Part shown: piece after piece, positions 6,751-17,100 of the stretch
Position numbering within the stretch: the stretch's first letter is position 1
Layout of the letters: every line of letters starts with the position of its first letter
From: a virus
Length of the DNA: 22,255 nt
IMG/VR virus record: IMGVR_UViG_3300008448_000735
Span: 1 to 22,255 of that record
Direction: 5' to 3' (one strand)
Made by a program: the position numbers and the translations under genes
Notes under the pieces: model-generated
The model's database searches: none
The model's input: the letters and a program-made list of their open reading frames with translations, nothing else
Told to the model about the DNA's origin: nothing

Positions 6751-7572
6751 ATGGCAAATTACGGAATTTATAAAAGGTTAGGATATAATTTTGACGATTC
6801 TTCGTTAGGAATTATTAATCTTTCTCAAGAAGCAAAAGACCATCTAAATTCTACACCTAGCTTACTTTTAGATTGGCAGAAGAGAGATATTGCAGATTCG
6901 AATGTTTCTGGTTATGTAAAAAATCCAATGGATGACCTTTACATATCATTTCGTTCAAATGCTAATTCAATATTTACCGTTGCAAATAATGATCCTGCAA
7001 ACACTTGGAGCAGTTTCGATGCTGCAAATTTATTGATAAGTGTTTCAAGTTCTCTTGTAGCATCTCTTGATAGATTCAAGAGCCATACTGATAACATTTC
7101 AGGTGTTGCTGCTATTGAATCTGGAGGTGTTGACGCTGGAACACATCCATACAAAAAAACAGCAGCAGGAATAGGAAAGTTATTAGTTTACATAACAAGC
7201 GAATCAGATAGTATCTTAAATGCATCTCCAATACTAGGCAGTTTTACAAGTTTGTTTGTTGCAGATAGTTTTTCATCAAATTCAAATGTAATTATTTCTG
7301 ATAGTGCGACAGTAAATGCTGCTGTAAATTCGGGCGGCGGTATCTGTATTCTAACTTTAAGTCAAGCTAATGTCATAGCATCTCATATGAATACTGCAAA
7401 TGCTTTGATTGAGACAAGAAGAAATCACGATGTTCAGTTTTTTAGAAATTCATTGTCAGTAATTTCAGACTTTGGAAAAACACAAGAATTTGCAAATATG
7501 GGTGAAGTTGAGCACAATCTAGCCAATAATTATATTGGTACCGACAAACTACTTTCTAGAATTAACTCATAA
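6751..7572 (+). CDS. Uncharacterised virion-region protein
   Basis: A 273-residue protein that I do not recognise. The start has a strong ribosome site (GGAGAAAA, 5-12 bases upstream). The N-terminus (GIYKRLGYNFDDSSLGIINL) looks globular. The middle is Ser/Asn/Ala-rich and helical, with DAANLLISVSSSLVASLDRF near 90-110. The part from 210 on is helical and charged (HMNTANALIETRRNHDVQFF, then QEFANMGEVEHN). No signal peptide, membrane segment or catalytic motif is seen. Being between the needle gene and gp25 in a tight operon, it is probably a baseplate or hub-associated structural protein, or a chaperone for one. Its stop codon lies inside the CATAAATA box that precedes gp25. Confidence 0.75.
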   Translation: MANYGIYKRLGYNFDDSSLGIINLSQEAKDHLNSTPSLLLDWQKRDIADSNVSGYVKNPMDDLYISFRSNANSIFTVANNDPANTWSSFDAANLLISVSSSLVASLDRFKSHTDNISGVAAIESGGVDAGTHPYKKTAAGIGKLLVYITSESDSILNASPILGSFTSLFVADSFSSNSNVIISDSATVNAAVNSGGGICILTLSQANVIASHMNTANALIETRRNHDVQFFRNSLSVISDFGKTQEFANMGEVEHNLANNYIGTDKLLSRINS

Positions 7573-7575
7573 ATA
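7568..7575 (+). promoter_or_regulatory. Late-promoter-like box CATAAATA before gp25
   Basis: CATAAATA lies 4 bases before the gp25 ATG at 7580 and includes the stop codon of the upstream gene. The 17-nt block CATAAATAAAGCATGGC is identical to the one before the unknown leftward gene (reverse strand 926-910). If used as a T4-type late promoter it would start RNA at or next to the gp25 start codon. Function is inferred. Confidence 0.45.
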
Positions 7576-7579
7576 AAGC

Positions 7580-7984
7580 ATGGCAACCGTAACCACAGAC
7601 ATAGTTAGAGAATTTAAAGACCTGGATCTGAATTTTACCATTCATCCAGTCAAAAAAGACATTAACCGAAATCTCGGTGCGATGGCAGTCATCAATTCCG
7701 TAAAGAATCTGGTACTGACAAACCATTATGAAAAACCATTCCGACCAGAGATTGGATCTAATGTCCGTAGGTTGTTGTTTGAAAATCTTGATGTTGTTAC
7801 TGCGACAACCATAAGAAACGAAATACAACGAATGATTGAGAACTATGAACCTAGGGTTAGTATCATAAACCTTAAGGTTAATGCAGATTTCGACAATAAT
7901 GGGTTCAAAGTTTTTATGGAATTTTACATTGTGAATCAAACTTCGCCCGTCACAATTAATTTTTTCCTTGAACGGATTCGATAG
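7580..7984 (+). CDS. gp25: Baseplate wedge protein gp25
   Basis: A 134-residue protein, the usual gp25 size (132 in T4). It has the family layout: an early DLDLNFTIHPVKKDI, NSVKNLVLTNHYEKPFRPEI in the middle, and the conserved ENYEPRV with the E-P-R triad at residues 90-92. A final strand (FKVFMEFYIVNQ) follows. gp25 is part of the baseplate inner core with gp6 and gp7 and relates to TssE of type VI secretion systems; its sheath-like fold starts sheath polymerisation. The stop codon directly abuts the gp6 start. No Shine-Dalgarno is seen before the start apart from AAAG within CATAAATAAAG. Confidence 0.95.
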   Translation: MATVTTDIVREFKDLDLNFTIHPVKKDINRNLGAMAVINSVKNLVLTNHYEKPFRPEIGSNVRRLLFENLDVVTATTIRNEIQRMIENYEPRVSIINLKVNADFDNNGFKVFMEFYIVNQTSPVTINFFLERIR

Positions 7985-10036
7985 ATGGCTAACGCTCGTT
8001 TACAAATTACCGACCTTGATTTTGACCAAATCAAAAACAACTTAAAGTCTTACCTACAACAACAATCAGAGTTTACTGACTATGATTTTGAAGGTTCAAG
8101 TCTTGGTGTTCTATTGGACATTCTCGCATATAACACCCATTACAACGCATACTATCTGAACATGGTGGCAAATGAGGCATTTCTTGACACCGCAATGTTG
8201 CGTGATTCTGTCGTGTCTCACGCAAAGACTTTAAATTACATTCCATATTCATATGCTGCACCTAGAGCAATCACTACTATCACCGTTGAGACAAATGATA
8301 CAACACCAGGAACATTAACTCTTCCTAGAGGTCAGACATTCTCATCAAATCTAATTGATAACCTGTCATACACTTTTGTTACATTAGAAGATGCCACAGT
8401 AACCAAATCTGGCACACAGTTTGTATTTGAGAATGTTAGTCTATATGAAGGTAGACTAGTTAACTACAATTTCTCATACAACAAGAATTCAAATCCAAAA
8501 TCTATATTTCAGTTGCCTGATAACAATGTTGATACTAACACCTTATATGTTACAGTAACAGACAATGTTGGTAACACAGCAACACAGGTATACAACCATG
8601 TTAGTGATGTATTGGATGTTGATCCAACAACTAACGCATATTTTATACAAGAAGCCAGAAACGGTAACTATGAGATTTACTTTGGTGACGGTGTTATTGC
8701 TAAACAACTTGTTGATGGTTCAACTGTTTCTGTTAGTTACCTAGTTACCAACGGAACGGCTGCAAACAAAGCAAACGCATTTGTGCCTGATGGTCCTATA
8801 TCAACATACAATATCATTGATGTTGTAGTCAATGATGTTGCTGCTGGTGGTGGAGTTCGTGAGGCAGTAGATTCAATAAAGTATTCTGCTGCAGCTCAGT
8901 ATGCAACACAAAATCGTCTAGTAACATTCAAAGATTATGAGACATATATTCGTTCGAAGTATGCAAGTATCGACTCCTTATCTGTTTGGGGTGGTGAGAC
9001 TGATGTTCCGCCAGTATATGGTAAAGTTTATATCTCTCTGAAACCAAAGACAAACTACTACATTTCAGAAACAGAAAAACAAAGAATCATAACTGATATT
9101 GTTAATCCAAAAGCAATCGTAGCTGTTCAGGCAGAGATTCGTGATCCAGAGTACCTATATTTGATTGTTGAAACTTCAGTTCAGTATGATCCTAAAAAGA
9201 CTACACTAAAAGAAGATGCAATCAAAACAAATATTCGCAATTCTATTTTAGGTTATCGTGACACCAATCTGAATAGGTTTGGTGCAAGTTTTGTTCTATC
9301 AAAACTTCAAGATGCTGTTGATTCTACTGATATAAATTCTATCATTGGTTCGGAGGCTATTGTTCGTGTTCAACGCCGTTTTGAACCAAACATCGGCAAC
9401 TCAGCAAGTTATATGATTAAGTTTAATGTACCTCTACATCGCGGAACAATCACAAACAAATTAAAGTCAACAGAATTTGATGTATATGATACTTTTGGTG
9501 TTCGTAGAACCGCACAGTTTGATGAGACACCACAATCATATACTGGTATTTCTGAAATTCAAGTAACTAATCCTGGTGTTGGGTACACTACAGCACCAAC
9601 AGTTACTATCTCTGGTGACGGTTCAAATGCAACAGCTGAAGCCGTAATTGTGAACGGAAGAATTCAAAAGATTATCGTTACTAACCGAGGCATTGAATAC
9701 ACTCAAGCTACTGTAAGTATCACAGGTGGCAACGGTTATGGTGCAGAAGCAATCGTTGTCGTTGATGCAAAAGTTGGTGTTCTAAGAACAATATACTACG
9801 ACTCACTTGCACAGAGACAGATTATTAATGCAAATGCCGGTACTATTGAATATGATAACGGTATAGTAAACATCAACGACATAAGATTCTTGTCTGTAAA
9901 CTCTTCAGATGATTTGGTTCACCTAACGATTGAAGCTGAGAAAGGTATCATACAGTCTATTCGAAACACTATTCTGACAATCGACCAAGATGATCCAGTT
10001 TCAATCGTTACAACATTGACACAATATAGTAGCTGA
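7985..10036 (+). CDS. gp6: Baseplate wedge protein gp6
   Basis: A 683-residue protein, close to T4 gp6 (660). The N-terminus (ITDLDFDQIKNNLKSYL, then FTDYDFEGSSLGVLLDILAY and NTHYNAYYLNMVANEAFLDT) is the classic gp6/baseplate J start. Residues about 310-357 hold RLVTFKDYETYIRSKY, SIDSLSVWGGETDVPPVYGK and VYISLKPK, matching the gp6 core. gp6 dimers form the ring around the hub that holds the wedges together. Residues about 521-598 contain a Gly-rich beta module (NPGVGYTTAPTVTISGDG, then NRGIEYTQATVSITGG). I do not recall this in T4 gp6, and it is also present in the next three large genes. The final part (SLAQRQIINANAGTIEYDNG onward) resembles the gp6 C-terminus. It starts immediately after gp25. 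Confidence 0.93.
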   Translation: MANARLQITDLDFDQIKNNLKSYLQQQSEFTDYDFEGSSLGVLLDILAYNTHYNAYYLNMVANEAFLDTAMLRDSVVSHAKTLNYIPYSYAAPRAITTITVETNDTTPGTLTLPRGQTFSSNLIDNLSYTFVTLEDATVTKSGTQFVFENVSLYEGRLVNYNFSYNKNSNPKSIFQLPDNNVDTNTLYVTVTDNVGNTATQVYNHVSDVLDVDPTTNAYFIQEARNGNYEIYFGDGVIAKQLVDGSTVSVSYLVTNGTAANKANAFVPDGPISTYNIIDVVVNDVAAGGGVREAVDSIKYSAAAQYATQNRLVTFKDYETYIRSKYASIDSLSVWGGETDVPPVYGKVYISLKPKTNYYISETEKQRIITDIVNPKAIVAVQAEIRDPEYLYLIVETSVQYDPKKTTLKEDAIKTNIRNSILGYRDTNLNRFGASFVLSKLQDAVDSTDINSIIGSEAIVRVQRRFEPNIGNSASYMIKFNVPLHRGTITNKLKSTEFDVYDTFGVRRTAQFDETPQSYTGISEIQVTNPGVGYTTAPTVTISGDGSNATAEAVIVNGRIQKIIVTNRGIEYTQATVSITGGNGYGAEAIVVVDAKVGVLRTIYYDSLAQRQIINANAGTIEYDNGIVNINDIRFLSVNSSDDLVHLTIEAEKGIIQSIRNTILTIDQDDPVSIVTTLTQYSS

Positions 10037-10038
10037 TA

Positions 10039-12579
10039 ATGTCTGACAAAAAAACATCGTTACTGATTAATCGTCAGGTACCAGAATTTGTTCGTGACGA
10101 ATACCCTAAATTCGTTACCTTTCTAGAAGCCTACTATGAGTTTCTAGAAAACAAACAAACTGGTCAGAGCAACGATTTAATAGTAAAATCTAAAGACCTG
10201 CGTTATCTTTCTGATGTAGACTATTCGATAGACCAGTTTGAGGATGAGTTCCTTAACACTTACGCATCGTTATTGCCAAAAGACATTAGTGTAGATAAGG
10301 CACTAATGATTAAGAAACTTTTGCCTTTGTATCTGGCAAAAGGAAACGAAAAGTCGTTCAAGTTACTATTCAGAATTCTCTTTGATGAAGAAGTAGAAGT
10401 TATTCAACCAAAGAGTAACATTCTTCGTGCGTCTGATGGTAAATGGTTGATTGAGAAAGCATTCCGTATTTCACAAGATGTTTACAGTACCTATACTGCA
10501 AATGGTAATACATCTTCTAGTGCTACAGCATCAGGTAACACAGTTTTCCAAATGGCACAAGTTGCTGGTTTAGATGAGATTGCAGTTTATGTTGATGGCA
10601 CTTTGCAAACATCGGGTTACAAAGTTCGCCGTGAATCAAAGAAGGTTCTATTTGATACAGCACCTTCTGCAAATTCTCAGATTAAAATTCTATACAACAA
10701 TTTTGACTATGCATTGTTAGAAAATAGAAAACTTACAGGTGAAACATCAGGCGCATACGCTGTTGTTGAAAGAACTGCTCAAAAAACTATCAATGCAAAA
10801 TCAGCATTTGAATTGTATGTCAACGATAAAACACTTGTTGGCACATTTAGTAACGGTGAAAATGGTTTACTAAACATAGTTGGTGATAATGATGAACTGA
10901 TAACTATAGAGGTTTTAGGCCTTTCAACATTATCAACAATCAATGTAATTGACGGTGGTGCAAGTTACAATGTAGGTGATCCAGTTACAATAACGGGTGG
11001 TGGTGCAACCGAAACTGCTGAAGCAATAGTTTCAGAAGTATTCTCTGGTTTTATTAACCAAGTGCGCGTTCTTGCTGGTGGTGCAGGATTTAAAGTTGGT
11101 TCAAATGTTAATGTTATAGGCTCTACCTCAAATGCGGCACTGGTTCTTGCGATAGATGGCGTTGATGTTTCTGGTGCCAATACCGCAAATACCTTTGTTG
11201 TTGATACTACAAGAATTGCTAACTATGAATCAATTGCAATTAATGCAGCAGATTATGGATTTCCTAATACTTCTATATCAGAGAATGTCCAATCAAGAAT
11301 TATTGATGCACTTGCTTTCTCAAATGTAACAAGTATTGGCCCAATTACCAATGTATCAGTTTTGTTTGCTAACGCAATTTTCACTACTGTACCAACAGTT
11401 GATGCTGATTCTGCACCATTTATCAACGGCGCCACAGATGAACAACATGTTCTTTACACTCGTTCACTCGGAAGAATAACAATCTATGATGGTGGAGATG
11501 GTTATAAGATTGGTGATGAACTTCTCTTTATCAATTCAGGTGATATGAATTTTGGTTTTGGTGCTGCAGCAGCCGTAACGAATGTATCGGCAACAGGTGC
11601 AATTACTAAAGTAGAGTTGCAACCACCTCGTATTACCGGTGTTGCAAATACTTACGGATCTACAAATGTAACAGTCTTAGGTGTAAACACTCTATTCTTA
11701 GATGAATTGCGTGTTGGTGACAGAATTATCATAAACAACGAATCGCGTTACATCAATACGATTACTTCTAACACATCGTTGAATGTTAATGTAAACTTCA
11801 ACTATACAACAACAGGCGGCGGCAAGAAAATTGGTCTATACGGTGCATTGCCTGTAGGTGGTGTAAACTATGAAGAATCAAGATTGCCAACAATCAATGT
11901 CTCTTCTGTTATAGGTGCAAATGCCAACTTAGCAGTAACTGCATTGATGGGTAGTGGTGAGAATCTGTTCGCAACCGCAGACCAAGACCCTGGCGCAATT
12001 CTGAAAATCAGAGTTACAAATGCCGGTGCAGGATATCAAACACCACCAACAATTGACCTAACACAGAAAGGTGATGGAACTGCTACTGCCAATTCACAGG
12101 TTGAACCAAGTTATGTTACCTTCCCTGGTCGTTGGACTACCTCAGACAGTATACTATCTGCATCAGAAAGAGTTATACAAGGTAGAGACTACTATGTTGA
12201 CTACTCGTATGTATTGTCTTCAAAGGTAGAGTTTGCCAAATTCAAAGAATTGTTCAAGAGTTTGGTTCACCCAGCAGGATTTGTTGAGTATGGTGAATAC
12301 AGAATTGATGAAACTATCGCTGCTAACAACCTATCTACCATCAGTTACTCAAGCAATGTTATTTCAGGAACTGTAAATGTAAACAACAGTATCTATGTAA
12401 CAGGTACCAACACACTATTCAATGTTGCTTATGCTAACAGCACTATCACTATTGGAACACAAATTGCAATTGGTTCAGAAGTTAGGACAATCAGTAATAT
12501 CTTGAGTAATACCTCACTAAGAGTTACATCTGCTTTTACTCAAACTGCAAATAATCAAGAACTTGTAATCGTTACATAA
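10039..12579 (+). CDS. gp7: Baseplate wedge protein, gp7-like, without the T4 N-terminal half
   Basis: An 846-residue protein. Two regions match the C-terminal third of T4 gp7: residues 8-40 and 95-135, with PKFVTFLEAYYEFLE and LAKGNEKSFKLLFRILFDEE (T4 FEAFCEAYIQYLSDG and KGIEASYKFLFKVLYNEE); and residues 716-757, with RDYYVDYSYVLSS and LFKSLVHPAGFVEYG (T4 RSYYVMKI and IRFVHPVGFGFI). The roughly 600 N-terminal residues of T4 gp7 are absent. Instead, beta modules fill residues 200-700: GxGY-type at about 298-372, 477-527 and 654-690, and an 'NTLF' module at 542-592, repeated at 783-845. gp7 starts wedge assembly with gp10 and gp8. The position between gp6 and gp8 agrees with T4. The only upstream sequence before ATG is a TGATA after the gp6 stop, so coupling is likely. 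Confidence 0.8.
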   Translation: MSDKKTSLLINRQVPEFVRDEYPKFVTFLEAYYEFLENKQTGQSNDLIVKSKDLRYLSDVDYSIDQFEDEFLNTYASLLPKDISVDKALMIKKLLPLYLAKGNEKSFKLLFRILFDEEVEVIQPKSNILRASDGKWLIEKAFRISQDVYSTYTANGNTSSSATASGNTVFQMAQVAGLDEIAVYVDGTLQTSGYKVRRESKKVLFDTAPSANSQIKILYNNFDYALLENRKLTGETSGAYAVVERTAQKTINAKSAFELYVNDKTLVGTFSNGENGLLNIVGDNDELITIEVLGLSTLSTINVIDGGASYNVGDPVTITGGGATETAEAIVSEVFSGFINQVRVLAGGAGFKVGSNVNVIGSTSNAALVLAIDGVDVSGANTANTFVVDTTRIANYESIAINAADYGFPNTSISENVQSRIIDALAFSNVTSIGPITNVSVLFANAIFTTVPTVDADSAPFINGATDEQHVLYTRSLGRITIYDGGDGYKIGDELLFINSGDMNFGFGAAAAVTNVSATGAITKVELQPPRITGVANTYGSTNVTVLGVNTLFLDELRVGDRIIINNESRYINTITSNTSLNVNVNFNYTTTGGGKKIGLYGALPVGGVNYEESRLPTINVSSVIGANANLAVTALMGSGENLFATADQDPGAILKIRVTNAGAGYQTPPTIDLTQKGDGTATANSQVEPSYVTFPGRWTTSDSILSASERVIQGRDYYVDYSYVLSSKVEFAKFKELFKSLVHPAGFVEYGEYRIDETIAANNLSTISYSSNVISGTVNVNNSIYVTGTNTLFNVAYANSTITIGTQIAIGSEVRTISNILSNTSLRVTSAFTQTANNQELVIVT

Positions 12580-12582
12580 ATA
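12575..12582 (+). promoter_or_regulatory. Late-promoter-like box CATAAATA before gp8
   Basis: CATAAATAAAG spans the stop codon of gp7 and ends 7 bases before the gp8 ATG at 12593. It is the third copy of this box in the window. A T4-like start site about 6 nt downstream would give a leader of only a few bases. Function is inferred from consensus and position. Confidence 0.4.
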
Positions 12583-12592
12583 AAGAATTACT

Positions 12593-14146
12593 ATGGCTAC
12601 TTCATACACATCTAAAAAACTCTCGTTTAATAACGCAGAGCAATTCAAAGAATCTTTTACCGAACCACAACCAACGGTCGGTTACTTGTTCATTGGCAAT
12701 AATGTTCCTTATGCAAACGAAGCATCACCAGACTCTATTGTAGATTCTACATCAGATGAGAAAAGTGTTTGGGACAACATGTTTGCTGCAAAGAAAGTTA
12801 CAGGTAACGATGTTGAGTTAGTTGTTCCGCGTGTCAACTGGACATTAAACAACCGATACAAACAGTTTGATGATAAAATTTCTACAGACGAATTGGTGAC
12901 CGCAGATAGTAGCGCTAACGGTAACAGCAAACCGATGTATGTTATGACAAGTGGTAGAAATGTCTATAAGTGTATATCAAACAACGCAAACGCAGTTTCT
13001 ACTGTAGAACCTTCTGGTGACTACAGTACCGCCAACGGAACAATTCGTACCGCAGACGGATACATCTGGAAATACCTATACAATGTCAAACCTTCAAATA
13101 AGTTTTTGACCGCAGATTGGATGCCAGCACCAATTTCTACTTCAAAATTGGACTATAATGTTAGTTCAACAAGTGTTATTGACGGTGAAGTTTCTGCAAT
13201 TATTGTCGTTAATGGTGGCACAGGCTATGCAAATCCAACAATAAGTGCAACAGCCTTTGGTACTGGTGTAACTACAATTGCTTTGGCCAACACAGTCAAT
13301 GTGGCTGCAAATATGAAGGTGACAGGTACTGGAATTGCAACAGGAACTCTAGTTTCTACTGTAAATACAATTCTAAACATCATCACAATTTCTTCTGCAA
13401 CCACAGCCAATGGTGGTGGAACTGGTAACAACCTGACATTCAGCACTAGAGTCTATATCAACGGTGATGGTTCTGGTATAGAGGCTAGTGCTAATATCGT
13501 AAATAGTGCGGTTTCTAAGGTCACCGTTGATGTTGACGGTATAGGTTACTCATACGCCAACGCAACAATTTACGGTTCAGGTACTAATGCTACTGCTAGG
13601 GTCGTTTTACCACCAAAATTTGGTCATGGAATGAATCCAGCTAAGGAACTGGACGGTGCGAATGTCATGGTTTCCGAAAGAATTGGTCTGGTTGATTCAA
13701 CGGAAAGTGGATTAATTTCTTCATCTACCTCAATAAGACAGTACGGTTTGTTGAGAGACCCGTATAAATATGGTTCGAATACCTCAGTTTCGAGTTCTAA
13801 TGCGAACACCGTTATATCACAAACTGTCAATTTGACAATGGTTGCTGGTACCGCATATACTCAAGATGAATTTGTCTATCAAGGTAGTTCAGCAAATAGT
13901 GCGTATTTTTATGGATTCGTTAACTCTCAATCATCAAATGAGGTTCGCCTAACTAAAGTAAGAGGTGATGTTGTTGTTGGTGGTACATTGATTGGTGCAA
14001 CTTCAGGTGTCAATAGAACGGTTGTTAAGAAGTATGACCCTGAGTTTGAACCGTATACTGGTGATATTGAGTATGTTGAAAATGTTACAAAGATTCAAAG
14101 AGCAGACGGCCAAGCCGAAAATATCAAATTTGTTATCAGATTTTAA
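12593..14146 (+). CDS. gp8: Baseplate wedge protein, gp8-like, enlarged by inserted beta modules
   Basis: A 517-residue protein against 334 for T4 gp8. The first 190 residues follow T4 gp8: PTVGYLFIGNNVPYANE (T4 NTIFITFGRSEPWSS), SVWDNMFAAKKVTGNDVELV, VPRVNWTLNNRYKQFDD (T4 IPRRDW.DTRY), and TADGYIWKYLYNVKP (T4 EPGDGYVWEYLFEIPP). The C-terminus, IQRADGQAENIKFVIRF, matches T4 MDQTEEINILFTF. The extra length lies mainly at residues 195-345: a GxGY module (199-222 and 285-340) interrupted by a second module (about 223-284, with AANMKVTGTGIATGTLVST). gp8 dimers join gp7 and gp10 in the wedge. Its position after gp7 supports the call. The upstream box is CATAAATAAAG, and no strong Shine-Dalgarno is seen. 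Confidence 0.85.
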   Translation: MATSYTSKKLSFNNAEQFKESFTEPQPTVGYLFIGNNVPYANEASPDSIVDSTSDEKSVWDNMFAAKKVTGNDVELVVPRVNWTLNNRYKQFDDKISTDELVTADSSANGNSKPMYVMTSGRNVYKCISNNANAVSTVEPSGDYSTANGTIRTADGYIWKYLYNVKPSNKFLTADWMPAPISTSKLDYNVSSTSVIDGEVSAIIVVNGGTGYANPTISATAFGTGVTTIALANTVNVAANMKVTGTGIATGTLVSTVNTILNIITISSATTANGGGTGNNLTFSTRVYINGDGSGIEASANIVNSAVSKVTVDVDGIGYSYANATIYGSGTNATARVVLPPKFGHGMNPAKELDGANVMVSERIGLVDSTESGLISSSTSIRQYGLLRDPYKYGSNTSVSSSNANTVISQTVNLTMVAGTAYTQDEFVYQGSSANSAYFYGFVNSQSSNEVRLTKVRGDVVVGGTLIGATSGVNRTVVKKYDPEFEPYTGDIEYVENVTKIQRADGQAENIKFVIRF

Positions 14147-14158
14147 GGGAATTATTTA

Positions 14159-17100
14159 ATGTCGTTAAATACCAATTTTAATGTCAATCCGTATTATGAC
14201 GATTTTGACGAAGACAAAAAATTTCTTCGCCTATTGTTCAAGCCAGGATATGCGGTTCAAGCTCGTGAGTTAACACAGTTACAAACTCTGTTACAGAACC
14301 AAACTAGTCGTTTTGGTAATCATATTTTTAGAAACGGCTCTCTTGTAACTGGTGGTCAAACATTCATTCAGGATGCAACATACCTTAAATTAAATTCTGA
14401 TTATGCAAATACAGCAATTTCTGTATCTAATTTCAACGGTCTATCAATAACAAATTCTGACGGTTCAAAACGCGGTGAAGTTATTGCCGTTTATGATGCT
14501 GATGCAGGAACTGGTGACCCTAAAACTCTTCTAGTTAAACAGATTTACGGTAATACATTTACTTCTGGTGAAACAATTCAAACAATTCAAGATGCACCTG
14601 TATATGCAAACATATCAACATCGGGTGTAGGAACAGGTCAAACATTTTCTATTAGTGAGGGTGTTTTTTACTATGATGGTTACTTCATTAAAAATAGTGC
14701 TCAAACCATCGCAACATCAAAGTATGATAATACAACAGCCAATGCCAGAATTGGTTTTGAGATTACAGAATCTATCGTAGTATCTTCACAAGATACCTCA
14801 TTACTTGACCCAGCTCAAGATGCATCAAACTATCAAGCACCAGGTGCCGACCGTTACAAAGTCGATTTGATTCTTGCAACAAGGTCACTAACATCTACTG
14901 ACACTTCTCAGTTTATCGAACTTGCTCAGGTTGAGAATGGCGTATTAGTTTCTGCAAACAAATACCCTCTATATGCGGTATTGGAAGATACTTTCGCTCG
15001 CAGAACATACGATGAGTCAGGCAATTATACTGTTCGCCCATTTCAACTATCATTAGAAACAAGTGCTGCGAACTCAGCAAAAGCAAATGTAATAATGTCT
15101 CCTGGTAAAGCCTATGTCTATGGCTATGAGTATGAGACTATTGCACCAACAACAATCACTTTTGATAAACCAAGAACAACTGACAATGTGGTTGGTAAGA
15201 GAATTTCTGCCGACTACGGATACTATGTCTATGCAAATACAGCAAATGGATCATTACCGATTGATACATTTTCAACTGTTGATTTGCATTGCGTTCCAAA
15301 CTCAAGTATAAATGTTACTTCAACAGGAACAATAACCAATACAAAAATTGGTACAGCAAGAATTAAATCTATAGAATTTGAAACAGCATCAAACACTTCA
15401 AATGCTGCAACATATGAATTCAGAACTTATCTGTTTGATATCAATGTTGGTTCTATATTTGGTGGCAACGTAACTACAAAATTAGATTTCTCTAACACCT
15501 CTTATCTTGGCATAGCAAATACTGTTGTTAATGCATACCAGTATTCTATGTCAAATAACGCCTATGTTGGCGCACAGTTTAGAATCGTTACCGGTCCAGG
15601 TGCGGGCGAGCCATCGAAGACAATTGTTAATTATAACGGTGCAACACAAACAATTCAACTATCAAGCCCATTTACAGCAAACGTGCAACAAAATACTAGC
15701 ACATGGGCAATTGATTTTGAGTTAGCTCAAGTAGAATCTTTGGCTGTTACAAGTGGAACACAGAGAGTTTCTTCAGTAGATATTGCACCTGCTTCAAAAG
15801 ATCCAGCTTCACTATACGATGATGCTATTCTGTCTGATAGAAACTTAGAACCTTTAATTTTCCCATTAGGTCAAAATTATGTTGCTCTAAGCTCTATTAC
15901 TGATTTCTACTACTCATACAGAAGACTGATACATAACCAAACATTTAATGCTTCATCACAAACTATTCTTCCAGCTCTTGGTAGTGGTGAAACTTATGCT
16001 GCGGCTACTTCAACTTCTTCAAAGGCACAGAAATATCAAATTATTGTAACAACACAAGGAACAAGTCCTTATCCTATCGGTAGTTACATACCAGCAAATT
16101 TAATTTCTGATGTTGATGTTCCTAACCGTAGAATTACTGTTACTGGTGCCACTACCGATATGGTAGTTGATGTTATTTGTACCATTGATGCTGTTAATCC
16201 AGGTTCAAAAACAAAAACATATGTAACTGCAAACTCTCAAATTCAAGTTGGTGATATTGCAGGTACTAGTATCTTCGCAAACAATGGTGTGATACTTTAT
16301 ACTGCTCAAGGTCAGACTCATGTTATGGCCAACACAGTAGTTAAGATACCAGGCATATCACAATCTTTATTTGTTGCCGATGTGGTAAACCTTGTTTCTG
16401 TAATAGATTACAACGGTTACAATATCACACTTGCAAACAGCGCATATGCAACCGATATTACTTCAAAGTATACACTAGATAACGGTCAAAGAGATTCTTA
16501 CTATGACCATGCTGTAATTAAATTAAAGTCAGGTGTTTCTGCACCTAATGGTCCTCTTGTTATAAAATACAACTACTTCAGCTCTGCTGATGCTGGTGGA
16601 TATTTTGATGTAGACTCGTATAGTGGTTACACATACGGTTCTGTTCCTCCATATACTTCTACTTCGACCGGATTATTTTACAGATTGTCTGACTGTTTAG
16701 ATTTTAGAAGTGTTAGAGCTATACCTACAACACCTACTCTTGCTAATACTGTAACATTCAGTTCTGGAAGCAATCCAAAGATTCCAGAAAATGGTTCAGA
16801 TATTATTCTAACTTATGACTATTACCTACCAAGAATTGATAAGGTTGCACTAAACAAGAATCGTTCTTTTGAAGTTATTCAAGGTAATCCATCTTTGAAT
16901 CCTGTGCCTCCACAAGACAAAGACGGTGCGATGACTCTTTACATTCTTCGTGAACCTCCATATCTTGCAAATACCTCAAATGTAAATGTTGAGTATGTTG
17001 ATAATCGCCGTTACACGATGAAAGATATCGGTACAATTTCGAAGCGTGTTTCTAACCTAGAATACTACACTTCATTGTCCTTGTTAGAACAATCAGCAGT

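Noticed and set aside
7562-7939. Leftward open frame of 125 codons opposite gp25
   Set aside because: It runs across almost the whole of gp25 on the other strand. The gp25 frame has clear family motifs, and the reverse product has no recognisable features, so it is a codon-mirror artefact.
13763-13770. Perfect TATAAATA late-promoter box inside gp8
   Set aside because: It encodes conserved-looking residues (DPYKYGSN) in frame and lies about 390 bases from the next start. It may be chance in AT-rich DNA, so it is not listed as a promoter, although an internal start for the giant gene is possible.
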